From Pectobacterium polaris (GTDB taxonomy: Bacteria > Pseudomonadota > Gammaproteobacteria > Enterobacterales > Enterobacteriaceae), in NCBI RefSeq assembly GCF_002307355.1, contig NZ_CP017481.1, positions 3,534,001-3,598,000 on the forward strand: DNA of 64,000 bases. The letters run 5' to 3'. The position numbers were made by a program, and so were the translations under genes. Of the stretch, positions 8,464 through 17,757 are shown in pieces. Under the pieces are notes generated by a model that ran no database searches, was not told the DNA's origin, and saw only the letters and a list, made by a program, of their open reading frames with translations. Numbering within the stretch: position 1 is the first letter of the stretch; every line of letters starts with the position of its first letter.

Positions 8464-9153
8464 ATGAATAAAATAACCTCATTAGCCTTGTCTGCATTAT
8501 GCGTTATTCCCCTGATTAATACCGCCCACGCCCAGTGGGAACTGGACGACATCTGTTACGGCTACGCCACTGCGACGGGCTCTGGCTATCAGGGCGGTGC
8601 CCTTTTACTGGATCCGATCCCGCAGAACATGGAGATCACGGCGTTAAATCGGAACCAGCTGGATTATCGCGGCGTGAAGGCGTCGCTGGCTGGGGCCTAC
8701 CTGAAAGTGAATGGACCAAAAGGCAGTACGGTGGTTTATGTCACCGACCTCTATCCTGAAGGTGGCGATTGCGCACTGGATTTATCGTTTAACGCCTTTG
8801 AGAAAATAGGCGATCTGCGAGATGGGAAAATTAATATCGACTGGACGCTGATCGAAGCGCCGGTAAAAGGCAACGTTATTTATCGTATAAAGGAAGGTTC
8901 AAATCCTTATTGGGCAGCAGTGCAATTCAGGAATGTAAAATATCCCGTTATTGAGATGAAATATATGCGCAATAACCAATGGATTGCTGCACAGAAAACC
9001 GATTATAACCACTTTATTGTTGAGCACGTTGGAATGAACGATATTCCCGTTGAATTTACCGACGTAAAAGGTAATGTCCTCAGCGATACGCTGCCGCCGA
9101 TGTCACAAAGTACCTCATCCGCTTACCTGATCACGGGTAACGTCCAGCTTTAA
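8464..9153 (+). CDS. bacterial expansin (EXLX family)
   Basis: A 229-residue secreted protein with a signal peptide of about 22 residues (LALSALCVIPLINTAHA). Residues about 28-125 form the expansin D1 domain, a double-psi barrel related to family 45 glycosidases: CYGYATATGSGYQGGAL and the acidic signature VTDLYPEGGDCALDLS. Residues about 135-229 form domain D2, the family 63 carbohydrate-binding module, with aromatic residues in NPYWAAVQFRNVKYP and RNNQWIAAQ that line the polysaccharide-binding face in characterised members. Expansins loosen cellulose-xyloglucan contacts without hydrolysis. In soft-rot bacteria they help entry into and spread in plant tissue. The gene stands alone and has a stem-loop after it. 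Confidence 0.9.
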   Translation: MNKITSLALSALCVIPLINTAHAQWELDDICYGYATATGSGYQGGALLLDPIPQNMEITALNRNQLDYRGVKASLAGAYLKVNGPKGSTVVYVTDLYPEGGDCALDLSFNAFEKIGDLRDGKINIDWTLIEAPVKGNVIYRIKEGSNPYWAAVQFRNVKYPVIEMKYMRNNQWIAAQKTDYNHFIVEHVGMNDIPVEFTDVKGNVLSDTLPPMSQSTSSAYLITGNVQL

Positions 9154-9166
9154 TTCTCACTGCCTT

Positions 9167-9196
9167 GAGGGAGGCTGACGTCGCGCAGCGTCCCTC
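9167..9196 (+). terminator. stem-loop after the expansin gene
   Basis: GAGGGAGGCTG pairs with CAGCGTCCCTC with one mismatch, 13 bases after the expansin stop. The U-tract is short (GTTT), so termination strength is uncertain. Confidence 0.5.
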
Positions 9197-9441
9197 GTTT
9201 CCGCAAATCATTACTGAAAGAGAATGCATCGTTTTTGTCAGCGTTTTCATCATATTATCTGGACGTCGTCGGCTGCACGTGCGTACACTTCCCGTTTCCC
9301 ACTTTTTCTATTGCTCAAATATTTGTTAGTTTTATCACTTCTTTAAGCGTTTGATTCGCCATCATTCGCACTACAGTATACCCTGTCGCAGATTACACTC
9401 TATTTTCTGCTTTAGGCATCATTACAAAAGGTCTCTTTTGC

Positions 9442-10854
9442 GTGGCAAAATTATTTTTACGTAGTGGAAGTTTGGATGATTTTCTGGCGCTGGGTGAGAA
9501 CGGGCAGCCAGTTTACGCATCAGCACTTCAATTGCGGGAAACGTTACGTCTCAGAAAACAGCAGCAGATTGCCGATTGCCTGGCGATTCCCCAACCCAAC
9601 GAGCATGGAGACCGCATTGACTGGTATTCGCCGGTTGACGGTAAAGTCACCTCCTGGATTGCCGCGAGCGAAGAAGAACGAGAAAAGGCGCTGGCGTTAC
9701 TGGAAACCTATCAAGCTGCGGTTGCTGATATCAGCCAGCGTGCGCAAAATGCAGAAAAAGCCGGGCAGAAACTTTTCGGTGTCCTGCTGGCAAAAGCGAT
9801 ACAGTTCCCTGGAGCGAACCACGTCTATCTGGTTGATGGTAAACCGGTCTTAACATTCTGGGGCTTCGTCAATCTCGATAAGAAATCCCGTCTTGATGCA
9901 TTGGACTGCCTGCGACCGCTCATCAAGGAAGCGGAACCGCTTTTTGTTGCACCCACCCCGGCAGCAAGCGCCACAACATTACCGCTGGTTGAACCCGTTC
10001 CCGAGCCTGAACCCGAACCACAGCCAGTCAGCCCACCGGAACCCGCCGAGCCTGCGCCTGTCGCCGCTGCGGCAGTGCCTGCTCGTGCACCGTTCTTCCG
10101 CCTGTGGTGGCTGTTACCTGCCGCTGCGCTGTTAGCGATTTTGTCACTGCAAATACGTGGCTGCGTGTCAGGACAAGACGACAAACCGACATCCGATGTC
10201 GCCGCGACGGTCAAGTCAGAAAAACGTGCCCTGCCTTCTTCTACTCCGGCTGAATCTGCGCCACCGCAAGAAAGCACACCTGTTCCACCTGTCGCAGAAA
10301 AAGAGGTCGTGAAAGCCGCTGAGCAATCAGTTGCTACGGCACCGGTTGCTGCTGCGCCTGTAGCAGATGCGGCCAAACCGGAAGCGCCTGCGGTCACGGA
10401 ACCGAAAGAACCGGCTGCACCGCCAGTTGAGCCCGTTGTCGAGCAAGTGCCAGCGATTCCTGCAGGCAAGGATGATTTAGTCATGCCAGCCGACGCGGTG
10501 AAAATTGGCTCGATTAAATTCCTGAACGGTAACTGGCGCGTCATCGTTGATAGCAAAGCCCCGATTACCGGCAGGCCGCCTAGCCTGCGTTACCAGATTC
10601 AAAATGGAAAAGGTACCGCACGCATCACTCATGGTGACGGTGTCACGTGTCGCGCCAATATTGAGGCAGGATTAATGAGCTCCGGCAATCTGATCATCAA
10701 CAGTCGTTCCGGCGCCCGCTGTTCCGATAATTCTCGTTTCCAAATGCCAGAACTGGTCTGTAAACAAGGCGCATCCGGCACCGCGGCGGAGTGTATTGGT
10801 CGTTATGATGCAGACACCGTTTTCCCGATGACGATAAAGCGCGAGAGTAAATAA
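9442..10854 (+). CDS. srfA: virulence factor SrfA-like protein
   Basis: First gene of a three-gene srfABC operon, starting with GTG. The 470-residue product has a soluble N-terminal part (about 1-165), a Pro/Glu-rich spacer (EPVPEPEPEPQPVSPPEP), one membrane helix near 217-238 (LWWLLPAAALLAILSLQI), a long Ala/Pro/Glu-rich linker and a conserved C-terminal domain (about 345-470) ending in MTIKRESK. This suggests an inner-membrane protein with N-terminus in the cytoplasm and C-terminus in the periplasm. SrfA was named in Salmonella as an SsrB-regulated factor. Its biochemical function is unknown. The next gene begins two bases after its stop, which suggests translational coupling. Confidence 0.82.
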   Translation: MAKLFLRSGSLDDFLALGENGQPVYASALQLRETLRLRKQQQIADCLAIPQPNEHGDRIDWYSPVDGKVTSWIAASEEEREKALALLETYQAAVADISQRAQNAEKAGQKLFGVLLAKAIQFPGANHVYLVDGKPVLTFWGFVNLDKKSRLDALDCLRPLIKEAEPLFVAPTPAASATTLPLVEPVPEPEPEPQPVSPPEPAEPAPVAAAAVPARAPFFRLWWLLPAAALLAILSLQIRGCVSGQDDKPTSDVAATVKSEKRALPSSTPAESAPPQESTPVPPVAEKEVVKAAEQSVATAPVAAAPVADAAKPEAPAVTEPKEPAAPPVEPVVEQVPAIPAGKDDLVMPADAVKIGSIKFLNGNWRVIVDSKAPITGRPPSLRYQIQNGKGTARITHGDGVTCRANIEAGLMSSGNLIINSRSGARCSDNSRFQMPELVCKQGASGTAAECIGRYDADTVFPMTIKRESK

Positions 10855-10856
10855 TC

Positions 10857-13844
10857 ATGCTGGCGACGATTACCGATTATAAACAACGCATTACGTTGAT
10901 TCAGGACAGCGGAATTCAGTTTCTGGATTTTGCTTTAAAGCCGCAATTTTCGGCTGAACAACCTAACCGCTATGTGCGTAAAAGTGCTAACGGCCCCTTG
11001 CTGCACCTGCTGTACGATGAGCAGTCGGACAAATTTCTGCTGCCTTCTGCCACTGGGATGCCGCCGGAAGTCGTGAAGCCTGAGTTGAGTATTTCGCTTG
11101 AGCAATCGCTGAAGCTGCTAGAGAACATTTGGCTGCCGCTGCCCTTCTTCCGCTTTAACCCGCCGCGCACCTTCATGGGTGGGCCAGATAACTGGGCGCG
11201 GATGCAGATTCTTGCGTTGGATAAACCCGATCAGGACGGCAATACGCACCGCATTTGTCTGGCGTTCGATACCAAAACCTACCCAGAAGGCCACGAATAC
11301 GAGTCGCTGGCACCTAATGCCAATGACATCAAAACTGGCGGGAATTTCGCACTGGCTTACCACAGCGATGAGTTGGGTGAATTCCTTGATGAAACCTGGG
11401 TTGATGGTTGGCTGCGCGAAGTTTTTGCCCAACAGGTCAAAAAACAGGAAAACCGTGACAGCCATGATGTGAAAGTGGCGCTCAGGGGCTTTGAGTATCA
11501 GGCACATTACCTGAATGTGTTGGATATGCTGGGCAACCAACTCGAAATACCAGAAATTCGCATCAATACCAGCACGCTGCAGGAACCCGCAGTCAACGTT
11601 GACCTGATTTTGGATGTCGGCAACTCGCACACCTGCGGCATTCTGGTTGAGGACCATGCGGACGAAAGCAACGGCCTGAAGCAGACCTATGAACTGCAAT
11701 TGCGCGATCTGAGTGAGCCACATTATCTGTACAACGAACTGTTTGAGAGCCGCGTCGAGTTCTCGCAGGCGAAATTCGGTAAAGACAACTTCTCCGTGGA
11801 AAGCGGTCGTGATGACGCGTTCATCTGGCCGTCAATCACCCGCGTCGGACGCGAAGCCAGCCACATGGCGCTGCTGCGTCAGGGAACGGAAGGATCGAGC
11901 GGCATTTCCAGCCCACGTCGCTATCTGTGGGACGAAGAAAGCTATGCGCCAGGCTGGCGTTTCAGCCAGACCGACGCACATTCGCAGACCGAACCGTTAG
12001 CGACAGCCATGCCGCTGACCATCATGCTGAATGATGAAGGCCAGCCGCTCTATAACCAACCGCTGGAAGAGCGCTTACCGGTGTTTTCACCGCACTACAG
12101 CCGCAGTTCGATCATGACATTCATGCTCTCCGAACTGCTGGCCCAAGCGCTGATGCAGATGAACAGCGCCGCTCAGCGGTTGAAGATGATCCACAGCAGT
12201 GCGCCGCGTCAGTTGCGAAATATCATTCTGACGTTGCCTTCCGCGATGCCGAAACCCGAGCGTGAAATTTTCCGCCGCCGCATGCATGAAGCGATCGCGC
12301 TGGTCTGGAAAGCGATGGACTGGCATCCGATGGATGAGGATTTCACCACACCAGCCGATAAGCAGTTGAGCCGGGTTCCGGTGCCTGACGTACAAATCGA
12401 ATGGGATGAAGCTACATGCGGACAGATGGTTTACCTGTATAACGAAGCACAGGTGAACTTTGGCGGCCGTGCGGAAGATTTCTTCGCCAGCATGGCACGC
12501 CCCGATAAAGAACTCGATGAAGGTGAACCCGCGGGCAAAACGCTGCGCATTGCCTCAATCGACATCGGCGGCGGCACCACCGACCTCGCCATTACGCAAT
12601 ATCTGCTTGATGACGGCGTCGGCAACAACGTTAAAATCATTCCCCGCCTGCTGTTCCGCGAAGGCTTTAAGGTCGCTGGCGACGATATCCTGCTGGATGT
12701 AATTCAGCTTTATATTCTCCCTGCGCTACAGGCTGCGCTGAAAACCGCCGGAATGGCCAGCCCGGATGCACTGATGGCGAAGCTGTTCGGCAATGAAGGC
12801 CGTATGGACGCACAGCTCACGCTGCGTCAGCAGGTAACGTTGCAGGTCTTCATTCCGATTGGTCGCGCGATTTTAGAAGCCTATGAGCGCTTTGACCCGC
12901 TGGATACCAGCGCCGAGATCGAATCCACCTTCGGCGAATTGCTGGAACAGGCACCAACGGAAAAAGTGCTGGAATACATCAATACGGAAGTGCAGCGCGA
13001 GCTGCCAGTCAGCGACAAGGTCTTCGATATTTTGCAGGTGCCGCTGATTCTTAAACTGAACAAACTGCACGGCGAATTCCTGTCTAACAAAATGAACATC
13101 ACGCAGAATCTGCGCCTGATGTCTGAAGTAGTATCGCTATATTCGTGCGATGTGCTGCTGCTTACGGGTCGCCCTTCGCGCTTCCCAGGGATTCAGGCGC
13201 TATTCCGCCACCTGCAACCGCTGCCGATTAACCGGATGCTGTCGCTGGATGGCTATCATACCAATGACTGGTATCCGTTTAACAAACGTGGGCGCATCGA
13301 TAACCCGAAATCTACTGCCGCTGTCGGCGCGATGCTGTGCCTGCTGGCGCTCGATCTGCGCCTGCCGGGCTTTTACTTTAAGGTCGGTGATTTCCAGCCT
13401 TATTCTACAGTGCGCTACCTCGGCATGATGGACAGCAGCAACGCGCTGACGCTGGATAACGTTTACTACAGCGATATCGATCTGGATGCGCCGGATTTCG
13501 AGCTTGACCCGAAACTCAGCTTCCAGGTGCGTGGCTCACTCTGCCTCGGCTTCCGCCAGTTGGACAACGAACGCTGGCCTGCATCCTCGCTCTACATGCT
13601 CTCAATTGTCGATCAGGATTTAGCGCGTAAAGTCGTCGGTGACAGTAAGCTGCGTGTCCGACTGGCCGTGACGAAAAGCGACGATCAAGACAGCCCTGAG
13701 CGCTTTGAGATTGCCGATGCGGTACTGGAAGACGGCACTCGCGTTCCACCACATCATTTACGACTCAAATTGAACACATTATCCGCTAACGGCTCAGGTG
13801 CGACCCATTATTGGATCGATAGTGGGAGTGTATTTAAAAAATGA
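10857..13844 (+). CDS. srfB: SrfB: large actin/Hsp70-like putative virulence protein
   Basis: A 995-residue cytoplasmic protein, the middle gene of srfABC. Two glycine-rich motifs of the actin/Hsp70 ATPase superfamily are visible: phosphate 1 near residue 250 (LDVGNSHTCGILVED) and phosphate 2 near residue 567 (IDIGGGTTDLAIT). The long insert between them (about 300 residues) is unusual compared with DnaK or actin. This architecture suggests an ATP-dependent conformational switch and not a secreted toxin by itself. There is no signal peptide or membrane segment. It overlaps srfC by four bases (ATGA), so the two are likely made together and may form a complex. Calls as a virulence factor come from Salmonella nomenclature; the true role is unsettled. 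Confidence 0.88.
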   Translation: MLATITDYKQRITLIQDSGIQFLDFALKPQFSAEQPNRYVRKSANGPLLHLLYDEQSDKFLLPSATGMPPEVVKPELSISLEQSLKLLENIWLPLPFFRFNPPRTFMGGPDNWARMQILALDKPDQDGNTHRICLAFDTKTYPEGHEYESLAPNANDIKTGGNFALAYHSDELGEFLDETWVDGWLREVFAQQVKKQENRDSHDVKVALRGFEYQAHYLNVLDMLGNQLEIPEIRINTSTLQEPAVNVDLILDVGNSHTCGILVEDHADESNGLKQTYELQLRDLSEPHYLYNELFESRVEFSQAKFGKDNFSVESGRDDAFIWPSITRVGREASHMALLRQGTEGSSGISSPRRYLWDEESYAPGWRFSQTDAHSQTEPLATAMPLTIMLNDEGQPLYNQPLEERLPVFSPHYSRSSIMTFMLSELLAQALMQMNSAAQRLKMIHSSAPRQLRNIILTLPSAMPKPEREIFRRRMHEAIALVWKAMDWHPMDEDFTTPADKQLSRVPVPDVQIEWDEATCGQMVYLYNEAQVNFGGRAEDFFASMARPDKELDEGEPAGKTLRIASIDIGGGTTDLAITQYLLDDGVGNNVKIIPRLLFREGFKVAGDDILLDVIQLYILPALQAALKTAGMASPDALMAKLFGNEGRMDAQLTLRQQVTLQVFIPIGRAILEAYERFDPLDTSAEIESTFGELLEQAPTEKVLEYINTEVQRELPVSDKVFDILQVPLILKLNKLHGEFLSNKMNITQNLRLMSEVVSLYSCDVLLLTGRPSRFPGIQALFRHLQPLPINRMLSLDGYHTNDWYPFNKRGRIDNPKSTAAVGAMLCLLALDLRLPGFYFKVGDFQPYSTVRYLGMMDSSNALTLDNVYYSDIDLDAPDFELDPKLSFQVRGSLCLGFRQLDNERWPASSLYMLSIVDQDLARKVVGDSKLRVRLAVTKSDDQDSPERFEIADAVLEDGTRVPPHHLRLKLNTLSANGSGATHYWIDSGSVFKK

Positions 13845-16303
13845 AACGATTAACGCCCAAACAGCTCTCTACCCGACTTCACGGCCAGCTACAGGCCGTC
13901 GCGCAAGGTGTTGAACAGGCCATCGACTGGGTTGACAGCACACGCCAAAACGCCCCGCGTCTGGATATCGAAGCTGACCGTCTGATCGTCAAACTGCGTC
14001 GTAATTACAATAAAGCACAGCATCTGTCCGATGTGGCGCAGAAAGACATCGCCATCGGCTTTTTTGGCCTGTCTCAGGCAGGGAAATCCTACCTGATCAC
14101 GTCGCTGGCCGGGGGCGAAAACGGCAAGCTGGAAACCGCTTTTGAAGGGCAACAGCTGGATTTTATCGATCACATTAATCCGTCCGATCGCGCAACCGCG
14201 CTAGTTACGCGCTTTAGCCGACAGTCGGGCGTGAAGAACAAATCGTTTCCCGTTCAACTGCAACTGCTCAGCGAACTGGATATAGGCAAGATCATGGCCA
14301 ACGCGTTCTTAAACGATCTCAATCAAGAGACCGCGTTTGAAGAGCTGGACGAGCGCCATATTGCCGAACACATTAAAACGCTGTTGATGCACCGTCAGCC
14401 AGAACCCGTTGAAGGGATGAGCCGCGATGAAGTCGTCGAACTCTGGGACTATCTCGCGCGTCACGATGTCAAACGGCAAAAACAGCTGGAAGCCCACTTC
14501 TGGCCGGTTGCGATTGAATTAGCGCCTTATCTCACCGTTGACGATCGCGCTCAGCTATTCTCCGTACTGTGGGGCGAGCTGAATTCGCTGACCACTGCAT
14601 ATCGTCATTTCAGCCACACGCTGCAACACCTGTCCGGTACGCGCAAGCTGTTAGCACCGCTGCGGATACTGGTGGATGATGAATTAAATCCGGCAGACGG
14701 TCTGATCGACGGTTCGGCGCTGGAACGCTTGCACAGTGCCGACGATCCCGGCGTGCTGGTGCGGCCGGTTCAGAATGGCCGTGCAGGGAAAACGACGGAG
14801 CTTTCGCTGGCTGAGTTAACGATGCTGACGGCGGAGCTGCTTATCCCTCTGCATTTGCCGCCTAAAGAAGCGCTGTTCGAGCAGGTTGATGTGCTGGACT
14901 TCCCCGGCTTTGGTGAGATCCGCGAGACGCGGAACGAGCCACCAGCAAAACAGCAAAGCACACAGCATCCACTGGCGCACACGCTATTGCGGGCGAAACG
15001 CGCCTATCTGCTGGAGCGCTATACCGACAATCAGGAAATGAACGTACTGATGGTATGCAGCGCCGCAGGCAACCGCGCCGACGTTAAAGTCGTCGGTAAG
15101 GCGCTGGATCACTGGGTTAAACAGACTCAAGGCGAAAACGCACAGGTTCGTAGCCATCGTAAACCGGGGCTGATTTGGGCGGTCACCCGTCACGATCGCC
15201 GTATTACGCACGGGCAAAACTATGATGCCGCGGTACAACGCTATGTGGGTAATCCGGGCGACGCCTGGGGAACGATGCTGGCGATGGATAAACGCGGCGT
15301 AGCGCGGATGGCAACGTGGCTGGGCGCGGAAGTCCACCGGGATGTAAAACTGGGGCGCATCAGCGAACAGCTTAGCGAGATTCAACGTGAACTCAGCGAT
15401 AACCTGCTGGGCAACTGGTATCTGCCCGTTGATGTTGACGATCCGGCGGAAAAACAGCGTATCGCAGAGACCTTGCTCAAATCGCTCCAGACTCGCACCG
15501 GCGTGCACGGTGAACTACTGGAACGGCTGCTGCCTTCGCGTGATGAGCTGCGCCGTCTGTATCTGCAACAGAAAGGGGCAAGCTATGGCGGTTTCCACGC
15601 GGATGCCGAAGACCTCTCCGCCCCGTCCGCTCATAGCGATCCGTTTGGTGTTGGGATCGAAATCGATCTGTTTGCCGATGAACCGATCGCTATCGATCAG
15701 CCTGCACCGCCTATTTTGACGATCGACCACAGCTATGAGGCGGACTACGCGCACGGCGTTTATCGTTACTGGATTAACTATCTGCGTGGCCTGCCGGAAA
15801 ATGCCCCGCTTCTCGATTTGCTGAACGTGCCGAAAGCGACGATCGAAATGCTGGTTGAAGAATTGATTACCGGCAGCATCCGTTTGCGGATCGAAGAAGC
15901 GTTGGTAGATATGCTGGTCGACGGCGAGCAGTTGGGCATCAACCGCGAGAATAAGGCAGACCGTCAGGTTTCACGCGTGCTGACTATTCTCGGCGACTTC
16001 GTTGCCTGGCTCGGCTTCCAGCAGCTTGATGAATCCTTGCGCCCTGCCAGCCGTATCAATCGTGGTCATAAAATTTTCGCTAAACCCGAAAAACAGGCGG
16101 TCAGCTTTGGTGCTTCACAGCGCTTAACCAAACTGTCGCTGACGCCTACCAACAATACGGCGTTTTATATCTATGACTGGCTGGTGGGTCTGAATGAGAT
16201 GATTATTCAGAATGCGGGCTATTCCGCTGCACGCGAAGTCAGCGATGAACAGCGTGAGCAGTTGGGCACGATTCTGACGTTGATTAAGCCTGCCGAGAAA
16301 TAA
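13841..16303 (+). CDS. srfC: SrfC: P-loop GTPase-like putative virulence protein
   Basis: An 820-residue protein, last gene of the operon. Residues about 72-84 are a Walker A motif (GLSQAGKSYL). A DxPG motif near residue 352 (LDFPGFGEI) fits the G3 switch of a large, dynamin- or septin-like GTPase. The long insertion between these motifs and the alpha-helical C-terminal half also fit a large mechanochemical GTPase. It has no signal peptide. With SrfA (membrane) and SrfB (actin-like ATPase) it could form an envelope-associated nucleotide-driven machine; this is inference. The operon ends in a strong terminator. Confidence 0.85.
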   Translation: MKRLTPKQLSTRLHGQLQAVAQGVEQAIDWVDSTRQNAPRLDIEADRLIVKLRRNYNKAQHLSDVAQKDIAIGFFGLSQAGKSYLITSLAGGENGKLETAFEGQQLDFIDHINPSDRATALVTRFSRQSGVKNKSFPVQLQLLSELDIGKIMANAFLNDLNQETAFEELDERHIAEHIKTLLMHRQPEPVEGMSRDEVVELWDYLARHDVKRQKQLEAHFWPVAIELAPYLTVDDRAQLFSVLWGELNSLTTAYRHFSHTLQHLSGTRKLLAPLRILVDDELNPADGLIDGSALERLHSADDPGVLVRPVQNGRAGKTTELSLAELTMLTAELLIPLHLPPKEALFEQVDVLDFPGFGEIRETRNEPPAKQQSTQHPLAHTLLRAKRAYLLERYTDNQEMNVLMVCSAAGNRADVKVVGKALDHWVKQTQGENAQVRSHRKPGLIWAVTRHDRRITHGQNYDAAVQRYVGNPGDAWGTMLAMDKRGVARMATWLGAEVHRDVKLGRISEQLSEIQRELSDNLLGNWYLPVDVDDPAEKQRIAETLLKSLQTRTGVHGELLERLLPSRDELRRLYLQQKGASYGGFHADAEDLSAPSAHSDPFGVGIEIDLFADEPIAIDQPAPPILTIDHSYEADYAHGVYRYWINYLRGLPENAPLLDLLNVPKATIEMLVEELITGSIRLRIEEALVDMLVDGEQLGINRENKADRQVSRVLTILGDFVAWLGFQQLDESLRPASRINRGHKIFAKPEKQAVSFGASQRLTKLSLTPTNNTAFYIYDWLVGLNEMIIQNAGYSAAREVSDEQREQLGTILTLIKPAEK

Positions 16304-16328
16304 CATCCGGCCTATGGCTGTCGACCTA

Positions 16329-16379
16329 GGAAACATGGCGTGACGTTGTCACTACACTTTGCGCCATGTTTCCTTTTTT
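16329..16379 (+). terminator. Rho-independent terminator of srfABC
   Basis: GGAAACATGGCG and CGCCATGTTTCC form a perfect 12-base stem with a 21-base loop, followed directly by six uridines. It begins 25 bases after the srfC stop codon. Confidence 0.92.
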
Positions 16380-16437
16380 CTGCCATATTTTCCTTCCATC
16401 TGTATTTATCACCTCCTTATCGTTCTGAAAAATCTTA

Positions 16438-16465
16438 TTGACGAACGGTGGATTCAATCTATACC
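16438..16465 (+). promoter_or_regulatory. candidate sigma-70 promoter of the lipid-modification operon
   Basis: TTGACG and TATACC are spaced by 16 bases, about 95 bases upstream of the first start codon of the operon and just past the srfABC terminator. The boxes are close to consensus; activity is inferred. Confidence 0.45.
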
Positions 16466-16559
16466 TAAGTTGATATCTTTCAATTAATAAGCGTTGATGT
16501 TCCTCTATCTGTTGGCCATTTCCACCGCGTGGGAATGGGTGACCTTAACAGGAGTGGTT

Positions 16560-17039
16560 ATGACGATAGAAAAAGCGCGCGAGGAAGACGGCATCTCGGT
16601 AGAAAATGGCGAGTATGAACCTATTCTGCTGAAAATAAGGGCATTTTATCGAGAGCTGACAGCCGAGAGATTAACGGAGTTGGGTGGTATCTATCATCAG
16701 GATATCCACTTTATCGACCCTGTTTCCAGCCATCATGGGTTGAGTGCTTTGCATCGCTACTTTTCTCATTCACTCGACAATCTGAGCTACTGTCAGTTCG
16801 AGATCGCTGATGTCCATACCTTCCGCGGCGGTGCGACGATGTTCTGGACGATGCACTATGCGCATCCGTCGTTAAAGAGTAACGCACCGCTGACGTTAGC
16901 AGGCTGTAGCCACCTGCTCTTCGCCGACAACAAAGTTATCTATCACCGTGATTATTACGACATGGGCGCGATGCTTTATCAGCATGTTCCCCTGCTTGGC
17001 TCGCTCATCAGCCACCTGAAGTCGAGACTTCAGACATGA
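16560..17039 (+). CDS. NTF2-like (SnoaL-fold) protein of lipid operon
   Basis: A 159-residue protein with the NTF2-like cone fold: LLKIRAFYRELTAERLTELG, then YHQDIHFIDPVSSHHGLSAL and late strands HYAHPSLKSNAPLTLAG and YHRDYYDMGAMLYQ. The ATG at 16560 follows a clear AGGAG at the right distance; an earlier in-frame ATG at 16494 lacks one. It opens a five-gene cluster, and its stop overlaps the SDR start by four bases. In other proteobacteria a protein of this type heads the same gene set, where it is thought to act as a small enzyme or carrier in membrane fatty-acid modification. No catalytic residues can be assigned with confidence. Confidence 0.78.
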   Translation: MTIEKAREEDGISVENGEYEPILLKIRAFYRELTAERLTELGGIYHQDIHFIDPVSSHHGLSALHRYFSHSLDNLSYCQFEIADVHTFRGGATMFWTMHYAHPSLKSNAPLTLAGCSHLLFADNKVIYHRDYYDMGAMLYQHVPLLGSLISHLKSRLQT

Positions 17040-17752
17040 ACCGCGTGTTGATTACCGGGGCGAGTTCTGGGATCGGCCAGCAGTTAGCGCTGGATTATGC
17101 CAGAGACGGCTGGGACGTCCTCGCCTGCGGGCGCGATGAACAACGACTTAATGCATTAACTGCCGCCTTCCCAACCATTCGCACGATAGCCTTTGATATG
17201 ACGAACCTGGCAGATACGCAGCAGACGTTGGACGGCGTCACGGTCGATCTGGTGATTCTCAGTGCGGGAACCTGTGAGTATCTGGATAACGGCGTCGTTG
17301 AAGCGGAAAAAGTCAGTCGGGTGCTGACAACCAACGTGATCGGCCCGGTGAATTGCCTGTCGGTGTTATTGCCACAGCTTGCCAACGGAAGCCATCTGGC
17401 GCTGGTGGGTTCAACTGCCAGCCTCGTTGCGCTGCCGAGAGCGGAAGCCTATGGCGCGTCAAAGGCCGCGCTGGCCTACTTCGCCCGCAGCCTGTCACTG
17501 GATTTGCAGGCTCGCAATATCACCGTGTCGCTGATCCTGCCCGGTTTTGTCGATACTCCATTGACCGCACGTAATGACTTCCCGATGCCGATGCTGATTT
17601 CCGTGTCACAAGCCTCAGAAGCTATTCGCCGTGGTCTGGCAAAGAAAAAACGTGAGATCGCTTTCCCTCTGCGCTTTGCGCTGTTGCTCAAAGCGATTTC
17701 TATCCTCCCACAGTCATGGCAACGTCTGCTCGCCAGCCGGTTAGTAAGGTAA
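17036..17752 (+). CDS. short-chain dehydrogenase/reductase
   Basis: A 238-residue classical SDR. The nucleotide-binding turn is at residues 7-14 (GASSGIGQQ). The structural NAG motif is replaced by SAG (LSAGTCEYLD). The active-site Ser and the Tyr-x-x-x-Lys pair are in STASLVALPRAEAYGASKAA. After the catalytic region, PGFVDTPLTARN is the usual substrate-loop start. It should use NAD(P)H to reduce or oxidise a hydroxyl/keto group on a lipid or other small substrate. The start overlaps the preceding stop (ATGA), and the next gene starts just after its end, so the operon is translationally coupled. Confidence 0.85.
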   Translation: MNRVLITGASSGIGQQLALDYARDGWDVLACGRDEQRLNALTAAFPTIRTIAFDMTNLADTQQTLDGVTVDLVILSAGTCEYLDNGVVEAEKVSRVLTTNVIGPVNCLSVLLPQLANGSHLALVGSTASLVALPRAEAYGASKAALAYFARSLSLDLQARNITVSLILPGFVDTPLTARNDFPMPMLISVSQASEAIRRGLAKKKREIAFPLRFALLLKAISILPQSWQRLLASRLVR

Positions 17753-17757
17753 ACAGT

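Noticed and set aside
9320-9441. possible FliA (sigma-28) promoter before srfA
   Set aside because: GCCATCAT resembles a -10 box, but no TAAA lies 15 bases upstream; the match is too poor.
9825-10556. 243-residue open frame antisense to srfA
   Set aside because: It is very rich in Gly, Ala, Ser and Thr because it reads the Pro/Ala/Glu-rich linker of SrfA backwards.
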